Positions 27,701-35,169 of a stretch of 64,000 nucleotides of DNA are shown piece by piece. The stretch spans positions 186,001 through 250,000 of the forward strand of contig NZ_JAQBOF010000008.1 in NCBI RefSeq assembly GCF_028288185.1, in the 5' to 3' direction. Each line of letters begins with the position of its first letter. Position 1 is the stretch's first letter. Made by a program: the position numbers and the translations under genes. The stretch comes from Mucilaginibacter sp. GTDB lineage: Bacteria > Bacteroidota > Bacteroidia > Sphingobacteriales > Sphingobacteriaceae. The notes under the pieces are model-generated. The model was not told the DNA's origin, did no database searches, and saw only the letters and a list, made by a program, of their open reading frames with translations.

Positions 27701-28630
27701 TTACGGGGTTTGCCCGGCCAAAAGATAGAGTACCGCCATGCGTATGGCAACACCATTTTCTACCTGGTCCAATATAATAGATTGCTTGCTGTCGGCAACA
27801 TCACTGGTGATTTCTACACCGCGATTAATAGGGCCGGGGTGCATTACGGTGATCTCTTTGTCTAAAGAGTCCAGTATATCTTTATTTAATCCATACAACA
27901 TCGTATATTCACGTAGTGACGGAAAATACTTAATATCCTGGCGTTCCAGTTGTATGCGCAACATATTGGCCACATCGCACCAATTAAGGGCTTTTATCAA
28001 GTTGTGCTCAACCTGTACACCCAATGCGCCAATATATTTAGGGATAAGCGTAGTAGGGCCACAAACCATTACTTCGGCACCAAGCTGTTTTAGACATAAA
28101 ATGTTTGACAATGCTACACGCGAGTGCAATATATCGCCCACAATAACCACTTTCTTGCCTGCCACATCACCATACTTTTCGCGGATAGAGAAAGCATCAA
28201 GCAGAGCTTGGGTAGGGTGCTCATGCGCGCCATCGCCTGCGTTTACTATTTGAGCCTTTACATGTTTTGATAAAAAGGTAGCGGCTCCAGCGTATGGGTG
28301 GCGCATTACCACCATATCAACCTTCATGGCCAGTATGTTGTTAACGGTATCTATCAGCGTCTCGCCTTTACTTACTGATGATGATGAGGCAGCAAAATTT
28401 ACTACATCGGCTGATAAGCGTTTCTCGGCCAGTTCAAACGATAAGCGGGTACGGGTAGAGTTTTCGAAAAATATATTGGCAATGGTCAGATCGCGCAATG
28501 AAGGTACTTTACGTATCTGCGGCTGATTTAGCACATCTTTAAAGCGGTCGGCGGTTTCAAATATTAATTCAATATCCTGGGCTGTTAAACCTTTAATGCC
28601 TAGTAGATGCCTTGTGCTTAGTTCTGCCAT
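27701..28630 (-). CDS. pyrB: Aspartate carbamoyltransferase catalytic subunit
   Basis: The 309-residue enzyme condenses carbamoyl phosphate and aspartate. The carbamoyl-phosphate site FENSTRTRLSFE (about 55-66), HPTQALLDAF (about 140-149) and HPGPINRGVEI (about 268-278) are intact, and the length is normal. No pyrI regulatory subunit is nearby, so it is likely a simple trimer. It lies 39 bases downstream of pyrR; the gap has a short ATTTCGAATGTTCGATTTCGG repeat-like tract. Confidence 0.95.
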   Translation of the reverse strand: MAELSTRHLLGIKGLTAQDIELIFETADRFKDVLNQPQIRKVPSLRDLTIANIFFENSTRTRLSFELAEKRLSADVVNFAASSSSVSKGETLIDTVNNILAMKVDMVVMRHPYAGAATFLSKHVKAQIVNAGDGAHEHPTQALLDAFSIREKYGDVAGKKVVIVGDILHSRVALSNILCLKQLGAEVMVCGPTTLIPKYIGALGVQVEHNLIKALNWCDVANMLRIQLERQDIKYFPSLREYTMLYGLNKDILDSLDKEITVMHPGPINRGVEITSDVADSKQSIILDQVENGVAIRMAVLYLLAGQTP

Positions 28631-28669
28631 GTTTATATATCGGATTTCGAATGTTCGATTTCGGATTTA

Positions 28670-29230
28670 TTAATCTGTTTGCTTATTTTCTATTTCTGAT
28701 AATAGTACAACTTTGTCTTCGCCATCAGTTTCGACCCAACTCACCACTACCTTTTGCGATGCAATTGAATCTACCTCGATACCAACATAGTCTGGCATTA
28801 TCGGCAGATGGCGCGAATATCGTCGATCAACTAAGGCTAGCAGCTCCACCTTTTGCGGGCGGCCATAGGCCAACATGGCTTCCATGGCTGCGCGTATGGT
28901 ACGGCCACTCCATAATACATCGTCCATTAAAACAACCTTTTTTCCTTCAATTATAAAATCCATTTTGGTTTCGCTGGGTATAAGCGGTGCGCTACGGCGG
29001 CGAAAGTCATCGCGATAAAATGTAATGTCCATATCACCTTGCCGGATATTATTACCGGGTAATATTTTGCGAAGCTCTTCGGCAACACGCTTGGCTAAGT
29101 AAATGCCTCGTGGTTGTATACCTATCAATACAGACTCTGAAAAATCGTTATGATTTTCTATTAACTGACGACATAGACGTTGTATAGTAATTTGAAATTT
29201 TTGACCGTCGAGCAGTGTAATGTTTTGCAT
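28670..29230 (-). CDS. pyrR: PyrR: pyrimidine regulator / uracil phosphoribosyltransferase
   Basis: The 186-residue type I phosphoribosyltransferase has the PRPP motif VVLMDDVLWSGRTIRAAM (about 92-109), the IGIQPRGIYLA substrate loop and a C-terminal ESxx-like tail. PyrR binds pyr mRNA attenuators in Gram-positives and also has UPRT activity. The start is placed at the ATG 29230 because the longer TTG start at 29251 lies within a perfect -7 promoter box. The leader is then only about 15-20 bases, leaving no room for a PyrR attenuator; the enzyme role may dominate. Confidence 0.9.
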   Translation of the reverse strand: MQNITLLDGQKFQITIQRLCRQLIENHNDFSESVLIGIQPRGIYLAKRVAEELRKILPGNNIRQGDMDITFYRDDFRRRSAPLIPSETKMDFIIEGKKVVLMDDVLWSGRTIRAAMEAMLAYGRPQKVELLALVDRRYSRHLPIMPDYVGIEVDSIASQKVVVSWVETDGEDKVVLLSEIENKQTD

Positions 29231-29248
29231 CGTTTGGGTGGATTTGGG

Positions 29249-29256
29249 CAAAGATA
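29249..29256 (-). promoter_or_regulatory. -7 promoter box of the pyrR-pyrB operon
   Basis: TATCTTTG on the minus strand, 18 bases upstream of the pyrR ATG. It overlaps and so excludes the TTG start at 29251. Confidence 0.65.
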
Positions 29257-29295
29257 ATTATTTTTTTGAGGATAATTTATTAAAGATTGTCTGGA

Positions 29296-29467
29296 GTGCA
29301 AATCAAATTGTCGCCAAGGCCTTTTGGCTAAAGCCCTTAGTTTCTTATTTATTCTTACTCACCTCTTAAAAAGCCTGCTCCTTATCAGTTCATTGCCTTG
29401 GCTTCAGCCAACGGATAAGGGCCATTAAATAGGGCTTTAGCCAAAATAGCGACATTTTAATTTACAC
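29296..29467. repeat. 172-bp MITE-like palindromic element
   Basis: The ends are imperfect inverted copies (GTGCAAATCAAATTGTCGC against the inverse of the right end, 15 of 19 matching). Inside lies a perfect 16-bp inverted pair TTTTGGCTAAAGCCCT (29322-29337 and 29431-29446). A CCTTATC/GATAAGG arm and a TTGGCT/AGCCAA hairpin are nested within. There is no coding frame. It is a non-autonomous mobile element or a structured dispersed repeat. Confidence 0.7.
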
Positions 29468-29486
29468 CCATTGCCCGGTTAAATAC

Positions 29487-29540
29487 CTATTATTAATTAT
29501 TAATTAATAATTAAATAATTAATAATTAAATATAATTTCA
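29487..29540. other. AT-only palindromic tract
   Basis: A roughly 45-base stretch of nearly pure A/T composed of TTAATTATTAATTAATAATTAA-like palindromes (written here shortened by phase) lies upstream of the small membrane ORF. It could be an UP-like promoter element or simply low complexity. In 29231-29604 only this and the MITE-like element are seen. Confidence 0.5.
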
Positions 29541-29604
29541 CTCCTTTTGAGAAAAAAAATCTATATTTACTTCGATCTTACCTAGGAAGTTAAACCTTAA
29601 ATCT

Positions 29605-29733
29605 ATGCCGGTACGTAATCGTTTTCATGAAAATATAGTGCAATTTTTGTCTGGATTAATAATTGCGTTAATTGCAGTGGATGTAATTGTCAGGCTTATA
29701 AAGCTATTACTTCATTATTTGTTTACGAGGTAG
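29605..29733 (+). CDS. Possible 42-aa single-helix membrane protein
   Basis: An ATG-TAG frame encodes a basic N-terminus (MPVRNRFHENIVQF) followed by one hydrophobic helix (LSGLIIALIAVDVIVRLIKLLL) and a basic end (HYLFTR). Placement just after an AT-rich tract and before the rpsA terminator leaves it as the only candidate gene in a 570-bp gap. A near-match -7 box TATATTTA lies about 45 bases upstream. The pattern (positive flanks, single helix) resembles small regulatory membrane proteins; it may also be chance. Confidence 0.5.
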   Translation: MPVRNRFHENIVQFLSGLIIALIAVDVIVRLIKLLLHYLFTR

Positions 29734-29745
29734 AATTCTTTGTAA

Positions 29746-29777
29746 CAAAAAAGCCCTACCGATTGCTCGATAAGGCT
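29746..29777 (-). terminator. Terminator of rpsA
   Basis: On the minus strand AGCCTTATCG pairs with CGGTAGGGCT (one G-T pair) around a 6-base loop, then a run of six T. It is 24 bases past the rpsA stop. Confidence 0.8.
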
Positions 29778-29800
29778 TAATGAAAATATTTGGTTAAAGC

Positions 29801-31771
29801 TTATTTAGCTTCTTCTTCAGATTTTTTAGCGGCTGCTTTTTTAACGGCTGCTTTAGTTTCTGCACCTTCCATTTGTTCTTTCAATTGGGCAAGTACACTT
29901 AAATCACCTAAAGTTGATTTTTCAACCGATTCTTTCACTTTCTTAACCGCGTTATTAGAAGATTTTGCTTCTTTTTTACGGTTTTCGAAATCTTGTACGC
30001 GAGCGTCAGCACGAGCTTCTTCCCAAATACGTGAGTGAGAGATCACTATACGTTTGTTTTCTTTATTAAATTCAATGATCTTGAACTCAGCAGCTTCTTC
30101 GGCTTTTAAGCTCTTGCCATCTTCTTTAACCAAGTGTTTGGTTGGCACAAAGCCCTCAACACCGTAAGGTAAAGCAACAATAGCGCCTTTGTCAGTTACT
30201 TTTATTACGGTACCTTCATGTATTGAATCAATAGTGAAAATGCTTTCAAAAGTATCCCAAGGATTTTCTTCCAGTTGTTTGTGGCCTAGGCTTAATTTAC
30301 GGTTCTCAACATCAAGTTCTAGAACAACCACATTTAATTTTTCACCAACTTTAGTGAATTCATTAGGGTGATTTACTTTTTTAGACCATGAAAGATCAGA
30401 GATGTGAATTAATCCGTCAATGCCGTCTTCTAGCTCAACAAACACACCAAAGTTGGTCATGTTTTTAACTGTAGCTACGTGTTGTGTTCCAACAGAATAA
30501 CGTTCAGCAGCATTTTGCCAAGGATCTGGGGTTAATTGTTTGATGCCTAATGACATTTTACGCTCTTCACGATCTAATGTCAATACTTGTGCTTCAATTT
30601 CGTCACTAACTTTCAAGAATTCTTGTGGGTTACGCAAGTTTTGAGACCATGACATTTCTGACACGTGGATCAATCCTTCAACACCCGGGATGATTTCTAA
30701 GAAAGCGCCGTAATCGGCAACAGTAACTATGCGGCCTTTAACTTTAGAACCAATTTGGATTCCTTCGTCAAGTGATTGCCAAGGATGAGGAGTTAATTGT
30801 TTTAAACCAAGAGCGATACGTTTTTTCTCGTCATCAAAATCAAGAACAACAACGTTGATCTTTTGATCCAATGCCAAAACTTCTCTTGGATGCTCAATAC
30901 GGCCCCATGAAATATCTGTAATGTGTAATAAACCATCAACACCACCAAGGTCAATAAATACACCAAAGTCTGTAATGTTTTTAACTGTGCCTTCCAATAC
31001 CTGGCCTTTCTCCAGTTTGGCAACAATTTCGGTTTTTTGGTTTTCTAAATCGTCTTCAATAAGCACTTTGTGCGATACCACAACGTTTTTAAACTCGTGG
31101 TTTATTTTAACAACTTTAAATTCCATTGTTTTGCCCACATAAACGTCATAATCCCTGATAGGTTTAATGTCGATCTGTGAACCTGGTAAGAAGGCTTCAA
31201 CGCCCATAATGTCTACAATCAGACCACCTTTAGTTCTGCTTTTAACAAAACCGGTAATGATCTCATCGTTATCCAATGCAGAATTAATTTTTTCCCATGA
31301 TTTTTGAGTTTTTGCACGTTTACGAGAAAGAACTAACTGTCCGTTAGCATCTTCTTGTGATTCAACAAATACGTCAACTGTGTCACCGATCTTCAAATCA
31401 GGTGTATCACGGAATTCAGAAACAGATACCAAACCATCAGATTTAAATCCAACGTTTAATACTACATCTTTGTTGTTAACATTTACAACAGTACCGGTGA
31501 TAATTTCGCCCTTGGTGATTGAACTGAAGGTTCCATCATACAATTTCTCCATTTTTTCACGCTCGCTGTCGCTGTAGTTACCAAATTTTTTGTCGTCAGC
31601 ATCCCAGTCAAAATCTTCGCGGGGAGCAACTGCAATTTGAGATTTGATCTCTTCGATTGATATTGAATCAGCCTCTGATTCAATAGTTTCTTTTTCGCTG
31701 GTTGCGGTAACTGTACCCAGTTCTGCTTCCTTAGCTTTTAATTCTTTTTCTGCTTCTTGTTTTTTTGCCAT
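29801..31771 (-). CDS. rpsA: 30S ribosomal protein S1
   Basis: The protein has 656 residues from the ATG at 31771. It has an N-terminal acidic, Lys/Glu-rich extension (about 1-80), six S1 RNA-binding repeats with GVFIDLGGVDGLLHITDISW- and GVFVELEDGIDGLIHISDLS-type cores, and an Ala/Lys-rich tail (AETKAAVKKAAAKKSEEEAK). It binds mRNA on the 30S platform; because Bacteroidota initiate mostly without SD pairing, S1 is likely central here. The longer frame from 31816 overlaps the -7 box and is rejected. The leader has a perfect hairpin and an SD motif (see separate entries). Confidence 0.95.
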   Translation of the reverse strand: MAKKQEAEKELKAKEAELGTVTATSEKETIESEADSISIEEIKSQIAVAPREDFDWDADDKKFGNYSDSEREKMEKLYDGTFSSITKGEIITGTVVNVNNKDVVLNVGFKSDGLVSVSEFRDTPDLKIGDTVDVFVESQEDANGQLVLSRKRAKTQKSWEKINSALDNDEIITGFVKSRTKGGLIVDIMGVEAFLPGSQIDIKPIRDYDVYVGKTMEFKVVKINHEFKNVVVSHKVLIEDDLENQKTEIVAKLEKGQVLEGTVKNITDFGVFIDLGGVDGLLHITDISWGRIEHPREVLALDQKINVVVLDFDDEKKRIALGLKQLTPHPWQSLDEGIQIGSKVKGRIVTVADYGAFLEIIPGVEGLIHVSEMSWSQNLRNPQEFLKVSDEIEAQVLTLDREERKMSLGIKQLTPDPWQNAAERYSVGTQHVATVKNMTNFGVFVELEDGIDGLIHISDLSWSKKVNHPNEFTKVGEKLNVVVLELDVENRKLSLGHKQLEENPWDTFESIFTIDSIHEGTVIKVTDKGAIVALPYGVEGFVPTKHLVKEDGKSLKAEEAAEFKIIEFNKENKRIVISHSRIWEEARADARVQDFENRKKEAKSSNNAVKKVKESVEKSTLGDLSVLAQLKEQMEGAETKAAVKKAAAKKSEEEAK

Positions 31772-31783
31772 TAAATAATTTAT

Positions 31784-31789
31784 CTCCTT
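31784..31789 (-). promoter_or_regulatory. Shine-Dalgarno motif before rpsA
   Basis: AAGGAG on the minus strand, 12 bases upstream of the ATG. SD motifs are rare in this phylum, so its presence at a ribosomal protein gene is notable. Confidence 0.65.
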
Positions 31790-31790
31790 T

Positions 31791-31810
31791 TCCCAATTTG
31801 TTAATTGGGA
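31791..31810 (-). promoter_or_regulatory. 5' leader hairpin of rpsA
   Basis: TCCCAATT and its exact inverse AATTGGGA enclose a 4-base loop. The hairpin starts about 4 bases after the -7 box and ends just before the SD, so it is the first structure in the transcript. Confidence 0.7.
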
Positions 31811-31813
31811 CTG

Positions 31814-31821
31814 CAAAGGTA
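31814..31821 (-). promoter_or_regulatory. -7 promoter box of rpsA
   Basis: TACCTTTG on the minus strand matches TAnnTTTG exactly. It rules out the frame extension to 31816. Confidence 0.65.
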
Positions 31822-31950
31822 GGACTATTATTTTATTCTAAAAAAATTAATTTACTCTTAAATGCTGATTTTTAAGGGTTTTTGAGGTTTAATAGCAGTT
31901 TTTTGGCAATATTATTAGAACACAATACTTTACATAGATAAAAAGTAGGC

Positions 31951-32622
31951 TTATTGAGCAACTAATTTACTTTCTATCTCATTAAATATCGCCATAAAAT
32001 CGAACAATAATAACTGGCGATAAGCTATTAATACCTCGTTCATTCGGGCCTCATGCTCTGGTGTAAACGGATTCTCCCAAACACGCATGCAAATTCTTTT
32101 AAGCGCGTAGGCAATTTGCGGCGTTTCTGAGTAGGTGTGTAAATAACCATCCCGCTTAAATCCTTCGTAAAAAAGGAAGAAGCGGGTGGTGTCTTTTAGC
32201 CCGGCAGTAGTAAGAAACTCTTCTATAATAGTGTTGTCGCAACCTTTTAGGTGTGCATAAAAATCATCAACAGTGATCTTGCCTGTAGTAAGTAACAAAT
32301 TATCAATTATTAGCTCAATAGCTATATGCCCTAAAAAGAAAGGCTTTACCGGCGATCCTTCAATTACTGGTGTAAGCAGTTTTTTCAATTGATGAGAGTG
32401 GATAGCAAAAAAATCAGACGAATGGAAATAACGATCAACATCCAAATGTTTGTTCCAGCCAGCGATCAAGCCATTCAGATGTGTATTTTGGTAGTGTAGT
32501 TTTTCGGGGTGGAGTATAATATTCTTATCCGCATTCTTTAAAAGATCGGGTAATACCGTGCCTAGTATAAAATAGCAGTCGGTAACATTACGGTCGAAAT
32601 AATAATGAGATAAAAAATTCAT
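31951..32622 (-). CDS. Acyl carrier protein phosphodiesterase-like (AcpH/DUF479) protein
   Basis: The 223-residue protein starts MNFLSHYYFDR, the signature N-terminus of the AcpH family (E. coli MNFLAHLYLA). The metal-binding pattern continues in GTVLPDLL, HYQNTHLNG and VDRYFHSSDFF, and a conserved FFLGHIAIELIIDNLLL helix follows. AcpH removes phosphopantetheine from ACP; Bacteroidota members are distant and the activity is untested. Single gene, convergent to nothing and divergent from tyrS. 31817-31950 is AT-rich with no other feature seen. Confidence 0.75.
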   Translation of the reverse strand: MNFLSHYYFDRNVTDCYFILGTVLPDLLKNADKNIILHPEKLHYQNTHLNGLIAGWNKHLDVDRYFHSSDFFAIHSHQLKKLLTPVIEGSPVKPFFLGHIAIELIIDNLLLTTGKITVDDFYAHLKGCDNTIIEEFLTTAGLKDTTRFFLFYEGFKRDGYLHTYSETPQIAYALKRICMRVWENPFTPEHEARMNEVLIAYRQLLLFDFMAIFNEIESKLVAQ

Positions 32623-32765
32623 AAAAGCACCTTCAATCTAAAAATAAGAAAAATATATTACTGGTATAGTATATTTAACGCAAATAAGTTTAACATAGTT
32701 ATTAGATTATTAAATTAACTGTTAGGCTATTGTTTTTCTTTTCTGCACAAAAGCACATATTCTAC

Positions 32766-32773
32766 TATCTTTG
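32766..32773 (+). promoter_or_regulatory. -7 promoter box of tyrS
   Basis: TATCTTTG, exact match, 41 bases before the tyrS ATG. Confidence 0.6.
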
Positions 32774-32776
32774 GCC

Positions 32777-32795
32777 TCCCGATAGCTATTCGGGA
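32777..32795 (+). promoter_or_regulatory. 5' leader hairpin of tyrS
   Basis: TCCCGA and TCGGGA are exact inverse arms around TAGCTAT, at the predicted transcript start. It resembles in position the rpsA leader hairpin. It is too small for a T-box, and none is expected in this phylum. Confidence 0.5.
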
Positions 32796-32814
32796 TTGAA
32801 ATATTACTATACTA

Positions 32815-34098
32815 ATGAACTTTGTTGAAGAATTACGCTGGCGGGGCATGTTGCATGATATTATGCCCGGAACCGAGGACCTGTTAAATAAAGGAATGAC
32901 ATCCGGCTATATTGGGTTTGACCCAACTGCCGATTCATTACATGTTGGCAGCCTGGCGCAGATCATGACCATGATACATTTTCAACGTGCAGGACACAAG
33001 CCTTTTGCGTTGGTTGGTGGTGCTACCGGCATGGTGGGTGATCCTTCAGGAAAATCTGCAGAGCGTAATTTACTATCGGAAGATGTTTTACAGAAAAACC
33101 TGGCAGGGATAAAAGCGCAATTAGAGAAATTCCTTGATTTTAGTACTGGTGCCAACAGCGCCGAAATGGTTAATAATTTCGACTGGTTTAAGAATTTTAC
33201 TTTCCTTGATTTTATACGCGAGGTTGGCAAGCATATCACTGTTAATTATATGATGGCAAAAGATTCGGTAAAGAAAAGGCTTGAGGGTGAAACCGGGATG
33301 TCATTTACTGAATTTACCTACCAATTGGTGCAAGGTTATGATTTTTACTATTTGTGGAAACATAATGATTGTAAACTGCAAATGGGTGGGTCTGACCAAT
33401 GGGGTAATATTGTTACCGGTACAGAATTGGTGCGCCGCAAAGGAGGCGGTGAGGCGTTTGCTTTAACTACGCAACTAATTAAGAAATCTGATGGTTCAAA
33501 ATTCGGCAAAACTGAAGGTGGAAACATTTGGTTAGATCCGGAGAAAACATCACCTTATAAATTTTATCAGTTTTGGTTAAATACCAGTGATGAGGATGCT
33601 AAAACTTACATCCGCATATTTACTTTGTTTGATGAGGAAACTATAAAAGGTTTAGAAGTGGAGCAAGATGCCGCGCCGCATTTACGTATATTACAAAAAG
33701 CTTTAGCTAAAGATATTACGATACGTGTACATGGCGAAGCTGAGTACGAAAAGGCTATTAAATCGTCAGAGTTTTTATTTGGCAACACAGGCATCGAGTT
33801 TTTAAATGAATTAAATGAAACTGAAGTAATAGCTTTATTTGAAGGAGTGCCTAACTTTAGAATAACTTTTACTGATTTACAAGCGGGTATAAATGCAACT
33901 GACTTGTTAGCTGCTAGTACCAGCGTATTTGCATCAAAAGGTGAAGCTAAAAAAATGATACAAGGAGGTGGGGTAGCTATTAATAAAGTAAAAATAGAAT
34001 CACCAGAAACTGTATATAATAATGAAGCCTTAATTGGAGGGAAATTTCTGATAGCGCAAAAAGGTAAGAAAAATTATTTTTTAATAGTTGTAGAATAA
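32815..34098 (+). CDS. tyrS: Tyrosyl-tRNA synthetase
   Basis: The 427-residue class I synthetase attaches Tyr to tRNA-Tyr. The catalytic domain has [16 protein letters not shown] (about 33-48, containing the HIGH-equivalent HVGS), the Tyr-binding GGSDQWGNI and the KMSKS-equivalent KFGKTEGG (about 229-236). An alpha-helical anticodon domain and a C-terminal S4-like domain (about 365-427) follow. KFGKT with Phe-Gly is the usual bacterial TyrRS form. Length is standard. Confidence 0.96.
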   Translation: MNFVEELRWRGMLHDIMPGTEDLLNKGMTSGYIGFDPTADSLHVGSLAQIMTMIHFQRAGHKPFALVGGATGMVGDPSGKSAERNLLSEDVLQKNLAGIKAQLEKFLDFSTGANSAEMVNNFDWFKNFTFLDFIREVGKHITVNYMMAKDSVKKRLEGETGMSFTEFTYQLVQGYDFYYLWKHNDCKLQMGGSDQWGNIVTGTELVRRKGGGEAFALTTQLIKKSDGSKFGKTEGGNIWLDPEKTSPYKFYQFWLNTSDEDAKTYIRIFTLFDEETIKGLEVEQDAAPHLRILQKALAKDITIRVHGEAEYEKAIKSSEFLFGNTGIEFLNELNETEVIALFEGVPNFRITFTDLQAGINATDLLAASTSVFASKGEAKKMIQGGGVAINKVKIESPETVYNNEALIGGKFLIAQKGKKNYFLIVVE

Positions 34099-34104
34099 TT
34101 TGAT

Positions 34105-34145
34105 ATTGCGACAAAAAGTATTTATTTTTGGATAAATGTCGTAAT
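34105..34145. promoter_or_regulatory. Promoter and imperfect operator of the Xre/RES operon
   Basis: A -7 box TATTTTTG at 34123-34130 is flanked by an inverted pair TTGCGACA and TGTCGTAA (7 of 8 bases). The layout suits autoregulation by the Xre-type antitoxin. Confidence 0.5.
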
Positions 34146-34146
34146 T

Positions 34147-34641
34147 ATGAAACATAAAAAAGATGATATAGCCAAAAATGAATTAGGTGAACCAGCAGTT
34201 GCTTATAATGTTTCATCAACCAATTTGTTTGCAACAGCAATAGGTAATGCAGCAAGGCAATTTAATATAATGGGTAGTTATGATATTTTAAAAGCCACTC
34301 GACAAGGGCTGCCTAAACATGGCCTGATGGCCCTGGCTAAAAAAATATCGTTGACACTTCAGGAGTTTGCAAATATCATGCATATCTCAGAGCGCACGTT
34401 ACAGCGTTATGATGATGATGAGATCATTAAAACAGAATACGCAGAGAAAGCCGTTGAGCTAGCGCGTTTATATACCCGCGGCGAAGAAGTTTTTGGCTCG
34501 ATGGATAAATTTAAAATATGGATGAAAACCCCTGTTCATGTTTTTAGAGGCGATACCCCGGTTTCGCTTTTAGATACTTCTATTGGTTTTGATATGGTTT
34601 TTAAAGAGCTGGGCCGTATTGAACATGGTATTTTTGCCTGA
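34147..34641 (+). CDS. Xre/MbcA/ParS-type antitoxin of a RES toxin
   Basis: The 164-residue protein has an N-terminal helix-turn-helix-like part (ATRQGLPKHGLMALAKKISL, ISERTLQRYDDDE at about 78-90). A C-terminal toxin-binding domain has GSMDKFKIWMKTPV (about 117-130) and LLDTSIGFDMVFKELGRIEHGIFA at the end, the pattern of the MbcA/ParS/Xre antitoxin family (DUF2384). It neutralises the RES toxin and likely represses its own operon. The stop codon overlaps the toxin ATG by one base. Confidence 0.93.
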   Translation: MKHKKDDIAKNELGEPAVAYNVSSTNLFATAIGNAARQFNIMGSYDILKATRQGLPKHGLMALAKKISLTLQEFANIMHISERTLQRYDDDEIIKTEYAEKAVELARLYTRGEEVFGSMDKFKIWMKTPVHVFRGDTPVSLLDTSIGFDMVFKELGRIEHGIFA

Positions 34642-35108
34642 TGATACTTTACCGTTTAGTTAGAAGTGTTTATGCCGATGATTTGAGTGGTAATGGGGCG
34701 CGTCTATACGGTGGCCGTTGGAACAGCGAAGGCAAGGCTATGGTTTACCTGGCATCGTCAAGATCGTTAGCTGTATTAGAGGCGCTGGCGCATTTAAGTC
34801 CCACCAATATGCCTGATGATTATTGTATGATCACGATAGAGGCACCAGACAGTATTGATGAATTAAACATTAATACACTACCTAAAAACTGGAATGAATA
34901 TCCTGAGCAAAATATTTTAAAGCAGATAGGCAATCGGTTTTTGCAGCAAAACAAACAATTGCTTTTAAAGGTACCTTCGGCATTGGTTAATGAGGAATTT
35001 AATTACCTGATGAACCCACTCCACAAGCTGGCAACCTCGGTTAAAATAATAACAAAAAAGCCGTTCAGTTTTGATGAACGGCTAGCCCCCTCTAATCTCC
35101 CCCGGTAG
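34641..35108 (+). CDS. RES-family NAD+-depleting toxin
   Basis: The 155-residue RES domain has the conserved Arg in the N-terminal YRLVRSVYADD region and the GGRWNSEG segment (about 25-32), the Glu in SLAVLEALAHL (about 44-54) and the Ser-containing VPSALVNEEFNYLMNPLH. RES proteins (ParT, MbcT, Res) degrade or phosphorolyse NAD+. The usual family end KPFxFDxRL is followed here by APSNLPR and a stop. These last codons are supplied by a CCCCCTC...GGGGAG intergenic repeat. The 3' end also contains a minus-strand terminator hairpin. Confidence 0.92.
   Translation: MILYRLVRSVYADDLSGNGARLYGGRWNSEGKAMVYLASSRSLAVLEALAHLSPTNMPDDYCMITIEAPDSIDELNINTLPKNWNEYPEQNILKQIGNRFLQQNKQLLLKVPSALVNEEFNYLMNPLHKLATSVKIITKKPFSFDERLAPSNLPR
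35054..35083 (-). terminator. Terminator of the PH/SHOCT gene, inside the RES coding end
   Basis: On the minus strand AGCCGTTCA and TGAACGGCT pair exactly around a 7-base loop and run into TTTTTT. It therefore terminates the convergent gene ending at 35170 while encoding residues of the RES toxin on the other strand. Confidence 0.75.
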
Positions 35109-35111
35109 GGG
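35085..35111. repeat. CCCCCTCTAA-CTCCCCC/GGGGAG intergenic repeat
   Basis: TCTCCCC (35093-35099) and GGGGAGA (35105-35111) are inverse arms of a repeat type that recurs near 20296-20361. The RES stop codon is inside it. Confidence 0.5.
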
Positions 35112-35169
35112 AGACTTTAATTAGAAATTTTTAAAAGCCCTTCTGCCAAAGGACGGATTTGAAAATTAT

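Noticed and set aside
29231..29251. TTG start of PyrR at 29251
   Set aside because: It lies inside a perfect TAnnTTTG box, and the ATG at 29230 starts the normal PyrR N-terminus.
31772..31816. Upstream extension of rpsA to 31816
   Set aside because: It would be translated through the -7 box and the leader hairpin; the ATG at 31771 has an SD in front.
32777..32795. T-box riboswitch before tyrS
   Set aside because: Leader of about 35 bases is far too short and T-boxes are not expected in this phylum.
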